From: Streptomyces meridianus
GTDB taxonomy: Bacteria; Actinomycetota; Actinomycetes; Streptomycetales; Streptomycetaceae
DNA: 64,000 bases
Assembly (NCBI RefSeq): GCF_023703325.1
Contig: NZ_JAMQGM010000021.1
Location: forward strand, 83,437-147,436
Reading direction: 5' to 3'
Positions 36,306 to 45,953 of the stretch are shown piece by piece. A program made the position numbers and the translations under genes. Numbering within the stretch: the stretch's first letter is position 1; every line of letters starts with the position of its first letter. The notes under the pieces are model-generated. The model did no database searches, had not been told where the DNA came from, and saw only the letters and a list, made by a program, of their open reading frames with translations.

Positions 36306-38030
36306 TCAGTCCGTGTAGCGGGGGTGCATCAGCGTCGACGGCGGGAGACCGTTCGGGCGGCGGGCGGACGTCTCGCGCACCGCGTGCCGTACGGTCGCCG
36401 CGGTCAGGCCGCGCAGGCGCGGGCCGTCGGGCGGCGGCCCCGGGCGCACTGCGTCCCGGGCGGCGAGCACATATCCCTGTGCCCCTTCCCGGGCGGACCG
36501 CGGACGGGGACGCTCGGTGCGGCGTTCGGCGGGCGCGGGCCGTCCGGGACCCATCCGGTAGGGGGCGGTGCGCAGGCCCGCGGACCGGAGGGTCGCCTCG
36601 ACGGTCCAGAACGAACGGTCCGGGCCGGCCCGGACGGCCAGCCTCCCGCCGTCGGCCATGACCCGGCGGACCAGGCCGTAGAACTCCTGCGAGTACAGCT
36701 TGGCGGTGTCGCCGCCGCCCGGGCTGGGCAGGTCGGAGACCACCACGTCGTACCGCGGGGGGTGCGGGGCCGCCGCCCGCTCGCGCAGCCAGGCGAAGGC
36801 GTCGGCCGTCACGGCGCGCACCCTGGGGTCGCCCAGGGCGCCGCCGTTGAGCTCGGTCAGTCCGGGATCGGTGCGGCCCAGCCGCAGCACGCCGGGGTCG
36901 CGGGCGACGACGGTCACGGACGTCACCTCCCGGTGGCGCAGTACCTCCCGCACGGCGAGCCCGTCGCCTCCGCCCAGGACGAGGACGTGGCGGCGCGGCC
37001 CGTTCATGGCGGGATGCACCAGGGCCTCGTACCGGTATCGGTCCCGGGCGCTCGCGCGCAGCCGTCCGTCGAGGTAGAGGGCGAGCGGGCGGCGCCGCTC
37101 CCCGCCGGCCCGGTCCGCGCCCACCCGGTCACGTCCGGTCCCGTCCGCGCGGTGTCCGGCCGGGGCGGCCCGGCCCGGTGGGCCGACCAGGACGACGTCC
37201 TGGACGTCGGTGCGCACCGCGACCCGCACGTCCGCCCCGTACACCGCCCGCCGGGCGGCGCTCTCGAACGGTCCGGCGGACACGGCGGCGGTGGCGAGCA
37301 GGGCGAGCACGACGGCGTTGACGACGACCAGCGCGGCGCGCTCGCGGCCGGTGAGGTCCCGGCGGAACAGCCAGAGCACCATCGCCCCGCCCGCCACGGT
37401 GTTCACCGCGCCGGTCAGCAGTGCGCCGTGCAGCTGGCCGAGGAGCGGGAGCAGGAGGAAGGGGAAGGCGAGCCCGCCGACGAGCGCGCCCACGTAGTCC
37501 GCGGCGAACAGGTCGGCGACGGCGCCTCCCGCGTCCTGGCGACGGATCCGCTGGATGAGGGTCATCAGCAGCGGGATCTCGGCGCCGATGAGCACGCCGA
37601 TGAGGAGGGAGAAGCCGACGAGGGCCGTCCGCGACTGGTCGAACCAGGCGAAACTCGCGTAGAGCGCCATCGCCGAGGAGCCGCCGGTCAGTGCGAGCGC
37701 GGCTTCGAGCAGGCCGAAGCCGAGCACGGCCCGGCACCTCAGCCGCTTGGCCGCCAGCGATCCGATGCCCATGGCGAAGACCATGACCGACAGCACGACG
37801 GAGGTCTGGGTGACCGAGTCACCGGTCAAGTACGAGGCGAGGGCGACGAGTTCGAGTTCGTAGACGAGACCGCACGCCGCGCAGACGAAGGCGACCGCGA
37901 GGAGGAGCACACGGGCGACCGGGGCCGGCACGGGCAGCCGGGGCCGCCCGCTCCCGGTCGCCGGGGGACGGACCGCCGTGTGCTGCCGTGGTGCCGCCCC
38001 GGAGACGCTCAGCGCGGGCGGATCGATCAT
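36306..38030 (-). CDS. Membrane-fused spermidine synthase-like protein
   Basis: A 574-residue protein with about seven membrane helices (residues 40-260), followed by a SpeE-like methyltransferase-fold domain. [18 protein letters not shown] is motif I, and [15 protein letters not shown] and [11 protein letters not shown] follow. Several residues expected of aminopropyltransferases are changed: the DEYxYHE gate reads DRYRYE, the VVELD acidic motif reads VVARDP, and the catalytic DxxDP reads DLPSP. This suggests an altered or lost activity. The adjacent DUF2617 gene is a frequent neighbour, from memory. ATG 38030. Confidence 0.83.
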   Translation of the reverse strand: MIDPPALSVSGAAPRQHTAVRPPATGSGRPRLPVPAPVARVLLLAVAFVCAACGLVYELELVALASYLTGDSVTQTSVVLSVMVFAMGIGSLAAKRLRCRAVLGFGLLEAALALTGGSSAMALYASFAWFDQSRTALVGFSLLIGVLIGAEIPLLMTLIQRIRRQDAGGAVADLFAADYVGALVGGLAFPFLLLPLLGQLHGALLTGAVNTVAGGAMVLWLFRRDLTGRERAALVVVNAVVLALLATAAVSAGPFESAARRAVYGADVRVAVRTDVQDVVLVGPPGRAAPAGHRADGTGRDRVGADRAGGERRRPLALYLDGRLRASARDRYRYEALVHPAMNGPRRHVLVLGGGDGLAVREVLRHREVTSVTVVARDPGVLRLGRTDPGLTELNGGALGDPRVRAVTADAFAWLRERAAAPHPPRYDVVVSDLPSPGGGDTAKLYSQEFYGLVRRVMADGGRLAVRAGPDRSFWTVEATLRSAGLRTAPYRMGPGRPAPAERRTERPRPRSAREGAQGYVLAARDAVRPGPPPDGPRLRGLTAATVRHAVRETSARRPNGLPPSTLMHPRYTD

Positions 38031-38193
38031 GCAGGGAACGCTACGTCACGGATTTCCGGCTGCCGGTCACCCACAAGGGTGGTGCAGAGACACGTTCAGG
38101 CCGGAACGCGCGCCGTGTGCTCCGGGTTTGCGACCCTCCGGTTCGCGCGGTCCGGAGGGCCGTACACCCGGCTGTCGGTGTGTCGGTGTCACG

Positions 38194-38709
38194 TCACAGC
38201 GCCGCGAGCGACCGGGGCCGAACCTGGGTACGGGTCACCACGAGCCGCCCCTCCTGCGGGTACGCGTGCCAGGTCCGCCATCCGATCCGCCCCTCCTGCC
38301 GCTGGGCCAGCAGCGCAGTGAAGGCGTGCGGGCTGCCGGGGAAGGTTCCGGCGAGTCCGTGCGGGTGGTGGGCCACCAGCGCGAGGAGTTCCTGCGCACG
38401 CCCTGCGAAGGCTCCCTCGGACAGGGTCTCGACGCGCGCCGCGAACTCGTAGTCCCAGTCGCCGACGCGCTTGGCCACGCCCAGGGGCAGCGGGGTGCGG
38501 CTGCCGGGGATGCAGGCCACCGTCTCGGAGCAACTGCCCTCCTCCTCAACGATGACCTGGTGGGATGCGCCGAGCAGTCGCAGTTGGACGGTGTAGGAGT
38601 CGAGTTGGACGTTCATGACCGCGAGAGCCGGCAACGGCTCCTTGCCGAGGCACCAGGCGAGATCGTCCGCGCGGGAGTCGGTGTAGGCGGTCTTGAGAGT
38701 GGTGAGCAT
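38194..38709 (-). CDS. DUF2617 family protein
   Basis: A 171-residue soluble protein of the actinobacterial DUF2617 family, with LTTLKTAYTDSRADDLAWCL at the start and SHQVIVEEEGSCSETVACIP and GDWDYEFAARVETLSEGAFA inside. The C-terminal WRTWHAYPQEGRLVVTRTQV is characteristic. Its function is unknown. ATG 38709. It precedes the SpeE-like gene by 163 bp on the same strand, a pairing I recall as conserved in Streptomyces. Confidence 0.85.
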   Translation of the reverse strand: MLTTLKTAYTDSRADDLAWCLGKEPLPALAVMNVQLDSYTVQLRLLGASHQVIVEEEGSCSETVACIPGSRTPLPLGVAKRVGDWDYEFAARVETLSEGAFAGRAQELLALVAHHPHGLAGTFPGSPHAFTALLAQRQEGRIGWRTWHAYPQEGRLVVTRTQVRPRSLAAL

Positions 38710-39099
38710 GGTTCGGCTCCGCAAACACGCAGTGAGTTGGTGTGCCGGCCGTCCCGCGCATTTCCCGGGACGATCACCGGCTCGTGCCACGCAGGGGCCC
38801 GGGGACAGGGACCACTCGATGTCCGAGAGACGCGGACCACGTGAGCTCCGTTAGGGATACGGAATCATGAAATGCCCGGCGCACGAAGTGTTTTTGGGGT
38901 TCTCTGCCCGGTTTCCATCCCCCCGGGGGCCCCACGGCTCATCTGTTCACCGTAGGTGTTCCGGACAGCCGCCCGGTTCAGGTGCCTGACCGTCACATCC
39001 GGCGGCTTCCGCCGCCGGGCGTGCAGCGCCTCGCAGGCCCCCGGAGACCGGTTCGCAGGCGCCGCCCCGTGCCGGCGCCTGCGAACCCCGTCCGGTCCG
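38710..39099. other. Intergenic region upstream of DUF2617
   Basis: About 390 bp with no supported coding frame. It should contain the DUF2617 promoter at its low-coordinate end and holds the strong hairpin at 39050-39087. Confidence 0.55.
39050..39087 (-). terminator. Perfect 15-bp hairpin after Cys-rich gene
   Basis: ggttcgcaggcgccg / cggcgcctgcgaacc with an 8-nt loop, 13 bp past the stop of the Cys-rich gene. Confidence 0.82.
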
Positions 39100-39432
39100 T
39101 CAGCTGCTGCCCCCGCCGCAGGACGAACCGCCACCACCGCACGACGAACCGCCGCCGCACGACGAGCTGCTGCTGGAGCACGACGAGATGCTGCCGCACG
39201 ACGAACCAACGGACGAACCGCCGTCGTACGACGAGCCGCCGCAGCCGTACCCGCTCGACGCGCCCCCGCCGCTGCCGGCCCACCAACTGCCGGAATCTCC
39301 CCGGCGGTTGCCCCGCCCTCTGCCCCGGCTGTTCCGCGGCTGGAGCGGACCGCCATCCCCACCGCTCCTGGCCAGCGCGATCACGACGATCAGACCCACG
39401 ACGGCTATCACCGCGAAGACAAGGAATCCCAT
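39100..39432 (-). CDS. Small membrane protein with Cys/Ser/Gly-rich tail
   Basis: A 110-residue protein. Residues 2-21 are a single membrane helix (GFLVFAVIAVVGLIVVIALA). Residues 22-50 are basic and disordered. The last 50 residues are almost only Ser, Gly and Cys, with six cysteines (64, 79, 85, 92, 98, 105) in a regular SCGGGSSCGGGGSSCGGG pattern. ATG 39432 is chosen because the helix starts there; the frame is open to 39516. The tail could bind metal, form disulfides or be lipid-modified. I do not recognise a named family. It converges with nothing and has its own terminator. Confidence 0.72.
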   Translation of the reverse strand: MGFLVFAVIAVVGLIVVIALARSGGDGGPLQPRNSRGRGRGNRRGDSGSWWAGSGGGASSGYGCGGSSYDGGSSVGSSCGSISSCSSSSSSCGGGSSCGGGGSSCGGGSS

Positions 39433-39574
39433 CGCCCCCACGCCCCTTCCGGTCCCCCGAAGCGAGCACCCCGCTTCTCGTGTGCCGGGGTGATGCCCCT
39501 GCCCTCCGTGCCCCAAAGCAGAGTTGAGGAAGTCCAGAGGTTCACCGCCCGGGGACCCGCAGCAGGGCAGCGGC

Positions 39575-40780
39575 TCAGCCCGCCCGGCCGCTCGCGGCCA
39601 CGAGCTGCTCCACGGCTTTTCTCACCGATTCCGGGCGCCGGCAGAAGGAGAACCGGACGAGCCACGACGGCGCGTTCCCGCTCTGGTAGAAGGCCGAGGT
39701 CGGAATGGCCACCACACCTGCCCGCTCCGGGAGTTCACGGCAGAACCGGGTGCCGTCCCCGTACCCCCACGGGCGCACGTCTGCCTGCAGGAAGTAACCG
39801 GCCTCGGCACGGTAGGGGCGCAGCCCGGCGCGCTCGAGACCGGCGCTCAGCAGGTCCCGGTTGGCGGACAGGGTCTTCCGCAGCTCGGCCGCCCATTCCT
39901 CGACCGACCCGAGCATCCGGGCCAGCGCCTCCTGGTACGGGGTGCCCGAGGCGTAGGTGAGGAACTGCTTCGCGGACGCGACCGCACGGACCAGCGGGGC
40001 CGGTCCGCAGACCCAGCCGATCTTCCAGCCGGTGACGTTGAACGTCTTGCCTGCCGAGGAGATCGTCAGCGTCCGCCCGGCCATGCCCGGAAGCGAGGCC
40101 AGGGGGACGTGGCGGGCGTCGTCGTAGGCGAGGTGCTCGTAGACCTCGTCCGTCACGACGGTCAGTGCGTGTTCGCGGCACACGTCCGCGATCTCGGCGA
40201 GCTCGGCGGCCGTGAACACCTTGCCGGTGGGGTTGTGCGGCGTGTTCAGCACCAGAACCCGGGTGCGCGGGGTGACCGCGGCCCGCAGCGCGTCCGGATC
40301 GAGCGCGAAGCCGTCGCCGTCCACCGCCAGCGGCACCCCGACCAGCCGGGCACCGGCCAGCCGGGCACCCGCCGGATACGCGTCGTAGCAGGGATCGAAG
40401 GCCAGGACCTCGTCCCCCGGGTCGCACAGCGCCAGCAAGGCCGACGCCAGCGCCTCCGTCGCCCCCGTGGTGATCAGGACCTCGCCCTCCAGCCCGTAGC
40501 GCCGGAGCTGGTGCGCGGCAACGGCCTCGCGCAGGGCGGGGAAGCCGGTCGCGGGCGGGTACTGGTTGCTGCCCGCGAGGACCGCGTCCGCCACGTCCTT
40601 CAGCAGCACCGCCGGACTGTCCAGCTCGGGCACGCCCTGCCCGAGGTTCACGGCCCCGGTGCGCCGCGCCAGCTCGGTGAATTCGGTGAAGACGGACGTC
40701 CCCATGCCGCGCACCCGCGCCGCGGGGCCCCGGTCCGCCTCCACCTGGCCCTGTGCACCAACCGTCCCCTTCGCCTCCAT
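39575..40780 (-). CDS. Class I/II pyridoxal-phosphate aminotransferase
   Basis: A 401-residue fold-type I aminotransferase. It shows NQYPPATGFPALREAVA, NTPHNPTGKVF (183-186 NPTG), Asp211 in VVTDEVYEHLAYD, and the PLP lysine Lys245 in SSAGKTFNVTGWKIGW. The sequence is close to the kynurenine-oxoglutarate/methionine aminotransferase (YbdL/KAT) group, although Streptomyces annotations usually say aspartate aminotransferase. Some relation to kynurenine made 11 kb away is possible but not shown. The first 25 residues are poorly conserved in type, so Met26 (MGTSVFTEF) may be the true start. Confidence 0.9.
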   Translation of the reverse strand: MEAKGTVGAQGQVEADRGPAARVRGMGTSVFTEFTELARRTGAVNLGQGVPELDSPAVLLKDVADAVLAGSNQYPPATGFPALREAVAAHQLRRYGLEGEVLITTGATEALASALLALCDPGDEVLAFDPCYDAYPAGARLAGARLVGVPLAVDGDGFALDPDALRAAVTPRTRVLVLNTPHNPTGKVFTAAELAEIADVCREHALTVVTDEVYEHLAYDDARHVPLASLPGMAGRTLTISSAGKTFNVTGWKIGWVCGPAPLVRAVASAKQFLTYASGTPYQEALARMLGSVEEWAAELRKTLSANRDLLSAGLERAGLRPYRAEAGYFLQADVRPWGYGDGTRFCRELPERAGVVAIPTSAFYQSGNAPSWLVRFSFCRRPESVRKAVEQLVAASGRAG

Positions 40781-41147
40781 GCGATCCCGCTCCCAGGTCG
40801 TGGCGTCGTCAGCCCGGCCCTGCTCCGGTCGCGGCGCACCGGCCGGAGCCGGGCGTGGTGCCCGCCGGGCCGGATCGCGACGTCCCGGCAGGGTCCGGGA
40901 TCGAAGGCCCTCACCCTACGGCGTGCCCCGGTGCACCGGGGCCGGGGCAGACGGCCGGTGCAGGTCCGGGCCCGTGCCGGGCCGGCCGCCTGTGCACACG
41001 GCAGAGCCCGGCCGCCACCGTCCGTCGTGATGACGGCTCGGCGCGCGGCCGGGCTCTGCCGGAGAAAACAGTGCTGTGGCCGGCTTCGGCGCACACCATT
41101 TCCCTGGCCGGGCCGTCACGGTCCGGCCAGGATCCCGGAGCGTGTTC
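40781..41147. other. Intergenic region with long-stem hairpin
   Basis: About 365 bp between two minus-strand genes. It contains the hairpin at 40999-41061 downstream of the YbjN gene. The remainder is GC-rich, without a supported gene, and should hold the aminotransferase promoter. Confidence 0.55.
40999..41061 (-). terminator. 17-bp stem hairpin after YbjN gene
   Basis: cggcagagcccggccgc / gcggccgggctctgccg, perfect, with a 29-nt loop, 87 bp beyond the YbjN stop. Confidence 0.65.
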
Positions 41148-41681
41148 CTACTCGTCGTCCTTGGAGCCGTCCGGGCCGGAACCCTCGATGTCCTTCTCCA
41201 GACCGAGCTGCTCGACCACCCAGCGGTCGAACTCGATCGAGGCGCGCACCCAGCTGACGGTGCTGGACACGAAGTGCTCCAGGCTGACACCGGTGCCGAT
41301 CAGCATCTGCGCCTCGCCGATGAGGCGGACGGTGCCGTCGTCGTTGGTGTGCGTGTAGACCTTCGGCCACAGGGTGCGGCGGTTCCAGTCGTCGATCGAC
41401 TCGAGCAGCTGCACCTTGTCGTCGATCGAGTGCGGACGGTCGTAGAAGGTACGGACCGAGAAGACCTGCTGCTCCGCCTCGCCGCGGAACATGAAGTACG
41501 TCCGGAACTGCTCCCACGGAGCGGCGAGGTCACCCTCGTCGTCCACGACGTACTTCAGCTCCATCTGGTCGAGGAGCTGCTTGACCAGGTCCTGATCGGG
41601 GACGACGGGGCCCGTCGGCTCCGACGGCTGCGGTTCGGGCTGGCCCCCGAAATTCGGAATCGAGGACGGGTCGATGCTCAC
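41148..41681 (-). CDS. YbjN domain-containing protein
   Basis: A 177-residue acidic protein with the YbjN fold, related to type III secretion chaperones. The core runs from LVKQLLDQMELKYVVDDEGD through RTYFMFRGEAEQQVFSVRTF, DWNRRTLWPKVYTHTNDDGT and VSLEHFVSSTVSWVRASIEF. Both termini are acidic and low-complexity. YbjN proteins are thought to be stress-related chaperone-like factors. Start is GTG at 41681. It lies downstream of clpB on the same strand with a 173-bp gap and a hairpin between, so cotranscription is doubtful. Confidence 0.88.
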   Translation of the reverse strand: MSIDPSSIPNFGGQPEPQPSEPTGPVVPDQDLVKQLLDQMELKYVVDDEGDLAAPWEQFRTYFMFRGEAEQQVFSVRTFYDRPHSIDDKVQLLESIDDWNRRTLWPKVYTHTNDDGTVRLIGEAQMLIGTGVSLEHFVSSTVSWVRASIEFDRWVVEQLGLEKDIEGSGPDGSKDDE

Positions 41682-41775
41682 CGTGGTTATCCCTTCGTAC
41701 GGTTACTGCCATCCTCCCTCACAACGGCCCCGATACCGCAACCCGGAGCGGTACGCATGCCGGAAGTCGCCGGTT

Positions 41776-41822
41776 CGGCCGGGTGCGGTGCGCCTTCCGT
41801 GGCGGACCGCACCCGTCCGGCC
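41776..41822 (-). terminator. Hairpin after clpB
   Basis: A 9-bp perfect stem (gggtgcggt / accgcaccc), extended by a bulged GGCC/GGCC pairing, 33 bp past the clpB stop. Confidence 0.55.
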
Positions 41823-41854
41823 CCGTTCGCGGGCCGGGCGCAGGCGGCGTCAGC

Positions 41855-44539
41855 TCACGCGGCGGAGGCCTCGGCGCGGGTCACCGTCAGCCGGTCCCCA
41901 TCGAGGCCGACCCGGACCGTGTCGCCGTCCTGGACCGTGCCGGCCAGGATCTCGCGCGCCAGCTGGTCGCCGATCGCGGTCTGGACGAGCCGGCGCAGCG
42001 GCCGCGCCCCGTACGACAGGTCCGGCCCGGCGGCCTCCTCGGAGGTGTGGCCGAGCAGCCCCAGCCAGTGCAGCGCGTCCTCGCTGACGTCCAGGGTGAG
42101 CCGGCGCGTGGCGAGCCGACGCTGGAGCTGGTCGAGCTGGAGCTTCGCGATCCGCTCCAGCTGGTCGGTGCCCAGTGGGTGGAACACCACCAGGTCGTCC
42201 AGCCGGTTGAGGAATTCCGGGCGGAACGACGTCCGCACGGTGTCCAGCACCCGCTTGCGCTTCTCCTCCTCGTCGAGCGCCGGGTCGACGAGGAACACCG
42301 ACCCGAGGTTCGAGGTGAGGATGAGGATGGTGTTGCGGAAGTCGACCGTCCGCCCCTGGCCGTCCGTCAGCCTGCCGTCGTCCAGCACCTGGAGCAGGAT
42401 GTCGAAGACCTCGTGGTGAGCCTTCTCGACCTCGTCGAGCAGCACCACGGTGTACGGCCGGCGCCGCACCGCCTCGGTCAGCTGGCCGCCCTCCTCGTAC
42501 CCGACGTAGCCGGGCGGGGCTCCGACGAGCCGGGCCACGGAGTGCTTCTCGCTGTACTCGCTCATGTCGATGCGGACCATGGCCCGCTCATCGTCGAAGA
42601 GGAAGTCGGCCAGCGACTTGGCCAGCTCCGTCTTGCCGACACCGGTCGGGCCGAGGAAGAGGAAGGAACCCGTCGGCCGGTCGGGGTCGGAGACGCCGGC
42701 CCGGCTGCGGCGGACCGCGTCGGACACGGCCTGCACGGCCTCGCTCTGGCCGATCAGCCGCTTGCCCAGCTCGTCCTCCATGCGCAGCAGCTTCCGGGTC
42801 TCGCCCTCGAGCAGACGCCCGGCGGGGATGCCGGTCCAGGCGCTGACGACGTCCGCGATGTCGTCCGGGCCGACCTCCTCGCCGACCATCCCCTCCAGGG
42901 TCTTCTGCTCGGCCGTCGCCTCCTCCAGCTCCTTGCGGGTCTGCGGGATCACCTCGGAGCGCAACCGCCCCGGGGTCACCCAGTCTCCCGTCTCGGGGGC
43001 CTTGCGTTCGGCGAGTTCGAGTTCCGTCTGCAGCTCGTCGAGGCGCTTCTTCAGGTCGCCGACCCGGGTGTGGATCTCCTTCTCGGCGTTCCAGCGGGCC
43101 CGCAGCCCGCGTAGCTTCTCCTCCTTCTCCGCGCGGTCCTTGCGCAGCCGCTCCAGGCGCTCCGTCGCGTCCGGGGAGAGCTCCTTCTCGCGGTCCGGCT
43201 TCTTCAGGAACTTGCGCGAGCCGTCCCCGTCGGCCTCGATCGCCAGCAGCGACTCCTCCTCCATCATCAGCCGGTCGACGGCGCGCTGGAGCTCGTCGAT
43301 CTCGACCGGCGAGGAGTCGATCTCCATCTGGAGCCGGGAGGACGCCTCGTCGACCAGGTCGATCGCCTTGTCGGGGAGGAAGCGGGAGGTGATGTAGCGG
43401 TCGGAGAGGGTGGCGGCGGCCACCAGGGCCGAGTCGGCGATCTGCACCCCGTGATGGGCCTCGTAGCGGCCCTTGAGCCCGCGGAGGATCGCGATCGAGT
43501 CCTCGACGGTCGGCTCCGCGACCATCACCTGCTGGAAGCGGCGCTCGAGCGCCGGATCCTTCTCGATCCGCTCCCGGTACTCGTCGAGCGTGGTGGCGCC
43601 GACCATGCGCAGCTCCCCGCGGGCGAGCATCGGCTTGAGCATGTTGCCGGCGTCCATCGCGGAGTCGCCGCCCGCGCCCGCACCGACGACCGTGTGCAGC
43701 TCGTCGATGAACGTGATGATGCGGCCTTCGCTGTCCTTGATCTCGGCCAGGACCGTCTTCAGCCGCTCCTCGAACTCACCGCGGTACTTGGCCCCGGCCA
43801 GCATGGCGCCGATGTCGAGTGCGACCAGCCGCTTGTCCTTCAGCGACTCGGGCACGTCGCCCTTCACGATCCGCTGGGCCAGGCCCTCGACGACGGCGGT
43901 CTTGCCGACGCCCGGTTCGCCGATGAGCACCGGGTTGTTCTTCGTGCGCCGGGACAGCACCTGGATGACCCGGCGGATCTCCTGGTCACGGCCGATGACG
44001 GGGTCGAGCCTGCCCTCGCGGGCGATGGCGGTGAAGTCGGTGCCGAACTTCTCCAGGGCCTTGTAGGTGCCCTCCGGGTCGGGCGTGGTCACGCGTCGTC
44101 CTCCACGGTTGGTCTGGAAGGCGTCGAGCAGCCTGTCGGCACTCGCGCCCTGCTGATCGAGGAGCTCACCGGCCGGGCCGCCCTTGGCCGCGACGCCGAT
44201 GAGCAGGTGCTCGGTGGAGATGTACTCGTCGCCGAGCTCCTTGGCCCGCTCGGCCGCGTCCGCGACGACCGCCAGCAGGCCGCGGTCGGGCTGGGGCGGG
44301 GAGACGGTGGAGCCCTGCACGCTGGGCAGCGAGCCGAGCAGCCGCTCGGCGCCCGAACGCACGGCGGCCTGGTCGGCCTCGACCGCTGCCAGCATGTCGC
44401 GGATGCTCTCGTTGTCCTGCCCCTCCAGCAGGGCGAGCAGCAGATGCACCGGGGTGATGTCCGGGTTCCCGGACGACACCGCGCGGCTGCCGGCGGAGTT
44501 GATCGCGTCCTGGCTCTTGTTGGTCAGCTCGGCGTCCAC
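41855..44539 (-). CDS. clpB: ClpB disaggregase
   Basis: An 894-residue AAA+ chaperone that resolubilises aggregates together with DnaK. The N-domain repeats come first ([31 protein letters not shown]). NBD1 has Walker [14 protein letters not shown] and [15 protein letters not shown]. The middle coiled-coil domain (about 420-550, [20 protein letters not shown]) distinguishes ClpB from ClpA/C. NBD2 has [13 protein letters not shown] and [16 protein letters not shown]. Start is GTG at 44539 with AAGGAGGAG upstream, preferred over upstream ATGs. An HspR operator lies about 70 bp upstream, so it is heat-induced with dnaK. Confidence 0.96.
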   Translation of the reverse strand: MDAELTNKSQDAINSAGSRAVSSGNPDITPVHLLLALLEGQDNESIRDMLAAVEADQAAVRSGAERLLGSLPSVQGSTVSPPQPDRGLLAVVADAAERAKELGDEYISTEHLLIGVAAKGGPAGELLDQQGASADRLLDAFQTNRGGRRVTTPDPEGTYKALEKFGTDFTAIAREGRLDPVIGRDQEIRRVIQVLSRRTKNNPVLIGEPGVGKTAVVEGLAQRIVKGDVPESLKDKRLVALDIGAMLAGAKYRGEFEERLKTVLAEIKDSEGRIITFIDELHTVVGAGAGGDSAMDAGNMLKPMLARGELRMVGATTLDEYRERIEKDPALERRFQQVMVAEPTVEDSIAILRGLKGRYEAHHGVQIADSALVAAATLSDRYITSRFLPDKAIDLVDEASSRLQMEIDSSPVEIDELQRAVDRLMMEEESLLAIEADGDGSRKFLKKPDREKELSPDATERLERLRKDRAEKEEKLRGLRARWNAEKEIHTRVGDLKKRLDELQTELELAERKAPETGDWVTPGRLRSEVIPQTRKELEEATAEQKTLEGMVGEEVGPDDIADVVSAWTGIPAGRLLEGETRKLLRMEDELGKRLIGQSEAVQAVSDAVRRSRAGVSDPDRPTGSFLFLGPTGVGKTELAKSLADFLFDDERAMVRIDMSEYSEKHSVARLVGAPPGYVGYEEGGQLTEAVRRRPYTVVLLDEVEKAHHEVFDILLQVLDDGRLTDGQGRTVDFRNTILILTSNLGSVFLVDPALDEEEKRKRVLDTVRTSFRPEFLNRLDDLVVFHPLGTDQLERIAKLQLDQLQRRLATRRLTLDVSEDALHWLGLLGHTSEEAAGPDLSYGARPLRRLVQTAIGDQLAREILAGTVQDGDTVRVGLDGDRLTVTRAEASAA

Positions 44540-44605
44540 GTCGTCTGCTCCTCCTTCGCGATCGGCCTGCGACGACATCCATACTGCTTGAATCAACGTA
44601 TATTA

Positions 44606-44628
44606 ACTTGAGCCCATTCCGCTCAAGT
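44606..44628. promoter_or_regulatory. HAIR operator (HspR site) upstream of clpB
   Basis: ACTTGAGC-CCATTCC-GCTCAAGT is an exact inverted repeat matching the HAIR consensus CTTGAGT-N7-ACTCAAG bound by HspR. Extra half-sites CTTGAAT (44588) and CTTGAGC (44641) flank it. It lies between clpB and the divergent PPOX gene. Confidence 0.9.
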
Positions 44629-44683
44629 TTGCTCCCGCCCCTTGAGCGGGCGGGAGCGACAGCCGGTGACTAGGCTTCTGATC

Positions 44684-45082
44684 ATGGCGGCGGACGTGCA
44701 CACCCCGGAATACCTGGAGTTCTGGCGCGAGTACCACCTGTGCACGCTCACCACGCTGCGGCCGGACGGCAGCCCGCACGTCGTCCCCGTCGGCGTCACC
44801 TACGACCCCGGGGCCGGGATCGCCCGGGTGATCACCAACCGGCACAGCCGCAAGGCGGCCCATGTACGGGCCGCCGGAGCGGCAGGCGCGCCCGTCGCCG
44901 TCTGCCAGGTGCACCGACGCCGCTGGGCCACCCTCGAGGGCCGGGCCGTCGTGCGTACCGAGCCGGCGCAGATCGCGGACGCCGTCCGGCGCTATGCCGA
45001 GCGCTACGAGCGCATGCCCCGGCCCAACCCCGATCGCGTGGTCATCGAGATCACCGTGACCAGGGCCATGGGGCGGGGTTGA
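44684..45082 (+). CDS. PPOX-class F420/FMN-dependent oxidoreductase-like protein
   Basis: A 132-residue split beta-barrel protein. HLCTLTTLRPDGSPHVVPVG is the classic cofactor-contacting strand pair. ITNRHSRKAAHVRAAG binds the phosphate, and VCQVHRRRWATLEGRAVVRT completes the barrel. It resembles the TIGR03618 group of F420-dependent enzymes. The substrate is unknown. ATG 44684 is chosen; a GTG at 44666 is also possible. It shares the HAIR-containing intergenic region with clpB, so HspR may influence it. Confidence 0.86.
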   Translation: MAADVHTPEYLEFWREYHLCTLTTLRPDGSPHVVPVGVTYDPGAGIARVITNRHSRKAAHVRAAGAAGAPVAVCQVHRRRWATLEGRAVVRTEPAQIADAVRRYAERYERMPRPNPDRVVIEITVTRAMGRG

Positions 45083-45090
45083 CGTTCTGC

Positions 45091-45128
45091 GGCCCGCGAG
45101 CCGGAACGGGGGTCCCGGCTCGCAGGCC
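45091..45128. terminator. Hairpin between convergent genes
   Basis: A 9-bp stem (gcgagccgg / ccggctcgc) with an outer bulged GGCC pairing, just after the PPOX stop. Confidence 0.6.
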
Positions 45129-45254
45129 CCGATCCGACCGGCCGCTGCCGGCTCTGCCTGCCTCTCCATGGCGCCGCCCGCCGCGAGGCGGGGCTCGGGT
45201 CGTCCGGTGCGTACCGGGCGAGCCGAGCAGGGCGGGACCGGAGAGGGACCGGCC

Positions 45255-45560
45255 CTACGCCGGGGTCATCTTCTGTTCGTCGATGACCTCGAGGTTCAGG
45301 AACCTCGGTCCTCCGGTGCACAGTTCCTTCATCCGGGCCGCAACCTGCTTGGTCTCGGGCAACTCGTTGTTGCGCATCGCCGCCTCGTAGGAAGGGAACT
45401 CGACGATGTCGACGTAGTGGTTCGGCCGGTCACGGTCCTTGGTGTGGAACTCGTGGGTGAGGGTGCGCTTGCCCTCCGTCGCCTTGATGAACTCCTCGTA
45501 GAGCGGCGCGAGCTCCTCCTCCCGCGTGGTCTCGTACTCGATCAACTGGACGAACGTCAT
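45255..45560 (-). CDS. Small dimeric alpha-beta barrel-like hypothetical protein
   Basis: A 101-residue soluble protein: FVQLIEYETTREEELAPLYE, then TLTHEFHTKDRDRPNHYVDI, VEFPSYEAAMRNNELPETKQ and a C-terminal FLNLEVIDEQKMTPA. The strand-helix-strand pattern and the HYVDIVEFPSYEAAM segment resemble ABM/NIPSNAP-type ferredoxin-like proteins that act as dimers. No catalytic residues can be named. ATG 45560; the open frame upstream is Arg/Gly-rich. Confidence 0.75.
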   Translation of the reverse strand: MTFVQLIEYETTREEELAPLYEEFIKATEGKRTLTHEFHTKDRDRPNHYVDIVEFPSYEAAMRNNELPETKQVAARMKELCTGGPRFLNLEVIDEQKMTPA

Positions 45561-45756
45561 CCCGACCAGCCTCCAGACTGTGGATTGCCGTACTTCCATG
45601 GTGCGCCGCCCACGGGCGGCGCGCAGCGGGGGAACCGGGCCCGGGCCGACCGGCCCGCAGAACCCCGCGCACCCCAGCGGACGTGCGCAATTCCCGGCTC
45701 CGGGCGACTCTTGAGATGCGACGTGGAGGCGACCGCTTCCGGAGGACGGTGGGCAC

Positions 45757-45870
45757 ATGAGGCGGACCGAGATGGGAACCCTGCATCGCTGGCTGTACCG
45801 CTTTGTCCTGGCGGTCCTGATCCTGTCCGTGGCCCTCGGGATCCTGCTCTATTTCTTCTGGGCGTCCTGA
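45757..45870 (+). CDS. Predicted 37-residue small membrane protein
   Basis: A short ORF beginning MRRTEMGTLHRWLYRF and continuing into a single hydrophobic helix (VLAVLILSVALGILLYFFW), ending in ASC-like W-A-S. GGAGGA lies 11 nt before the ATG and codon third positions are G/C-rich as in its neighbours. Basic N-terminus, helix and short polar C-terminus fit an N-in small membrane protein. No homologue is recognised. It stands between the minus-strand 101-residue gene and the hspR terminator. Confidence 0.55.
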   Translation: MRRTEMGTLHRWLYRFVLAVLILSVALGILLYFFWAS

Positions 45871-45953
45871 GGCCGGAAGGCCCCCCGCACACCTGCTTCC
45901 CGCACCGGTCGCCCGGACACCGGGCCGCGGGGACACCCTGCCCGCACGCAGCA

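Noticed and set aside
38865..39362. Minus-strand Ala/Arg-rich frame overlapping the Cys-rich gene
   Set aside because: Low-complexity shadow of the Ser/Gly/Cys repeat region; it lacks the membrane helix and a start context.
41071..41083. gtgctgtggccgg resembling the MITE end at 6118
   Set aside because: Similarity stops after 13 bp and there is no matching inverted partner nearby.
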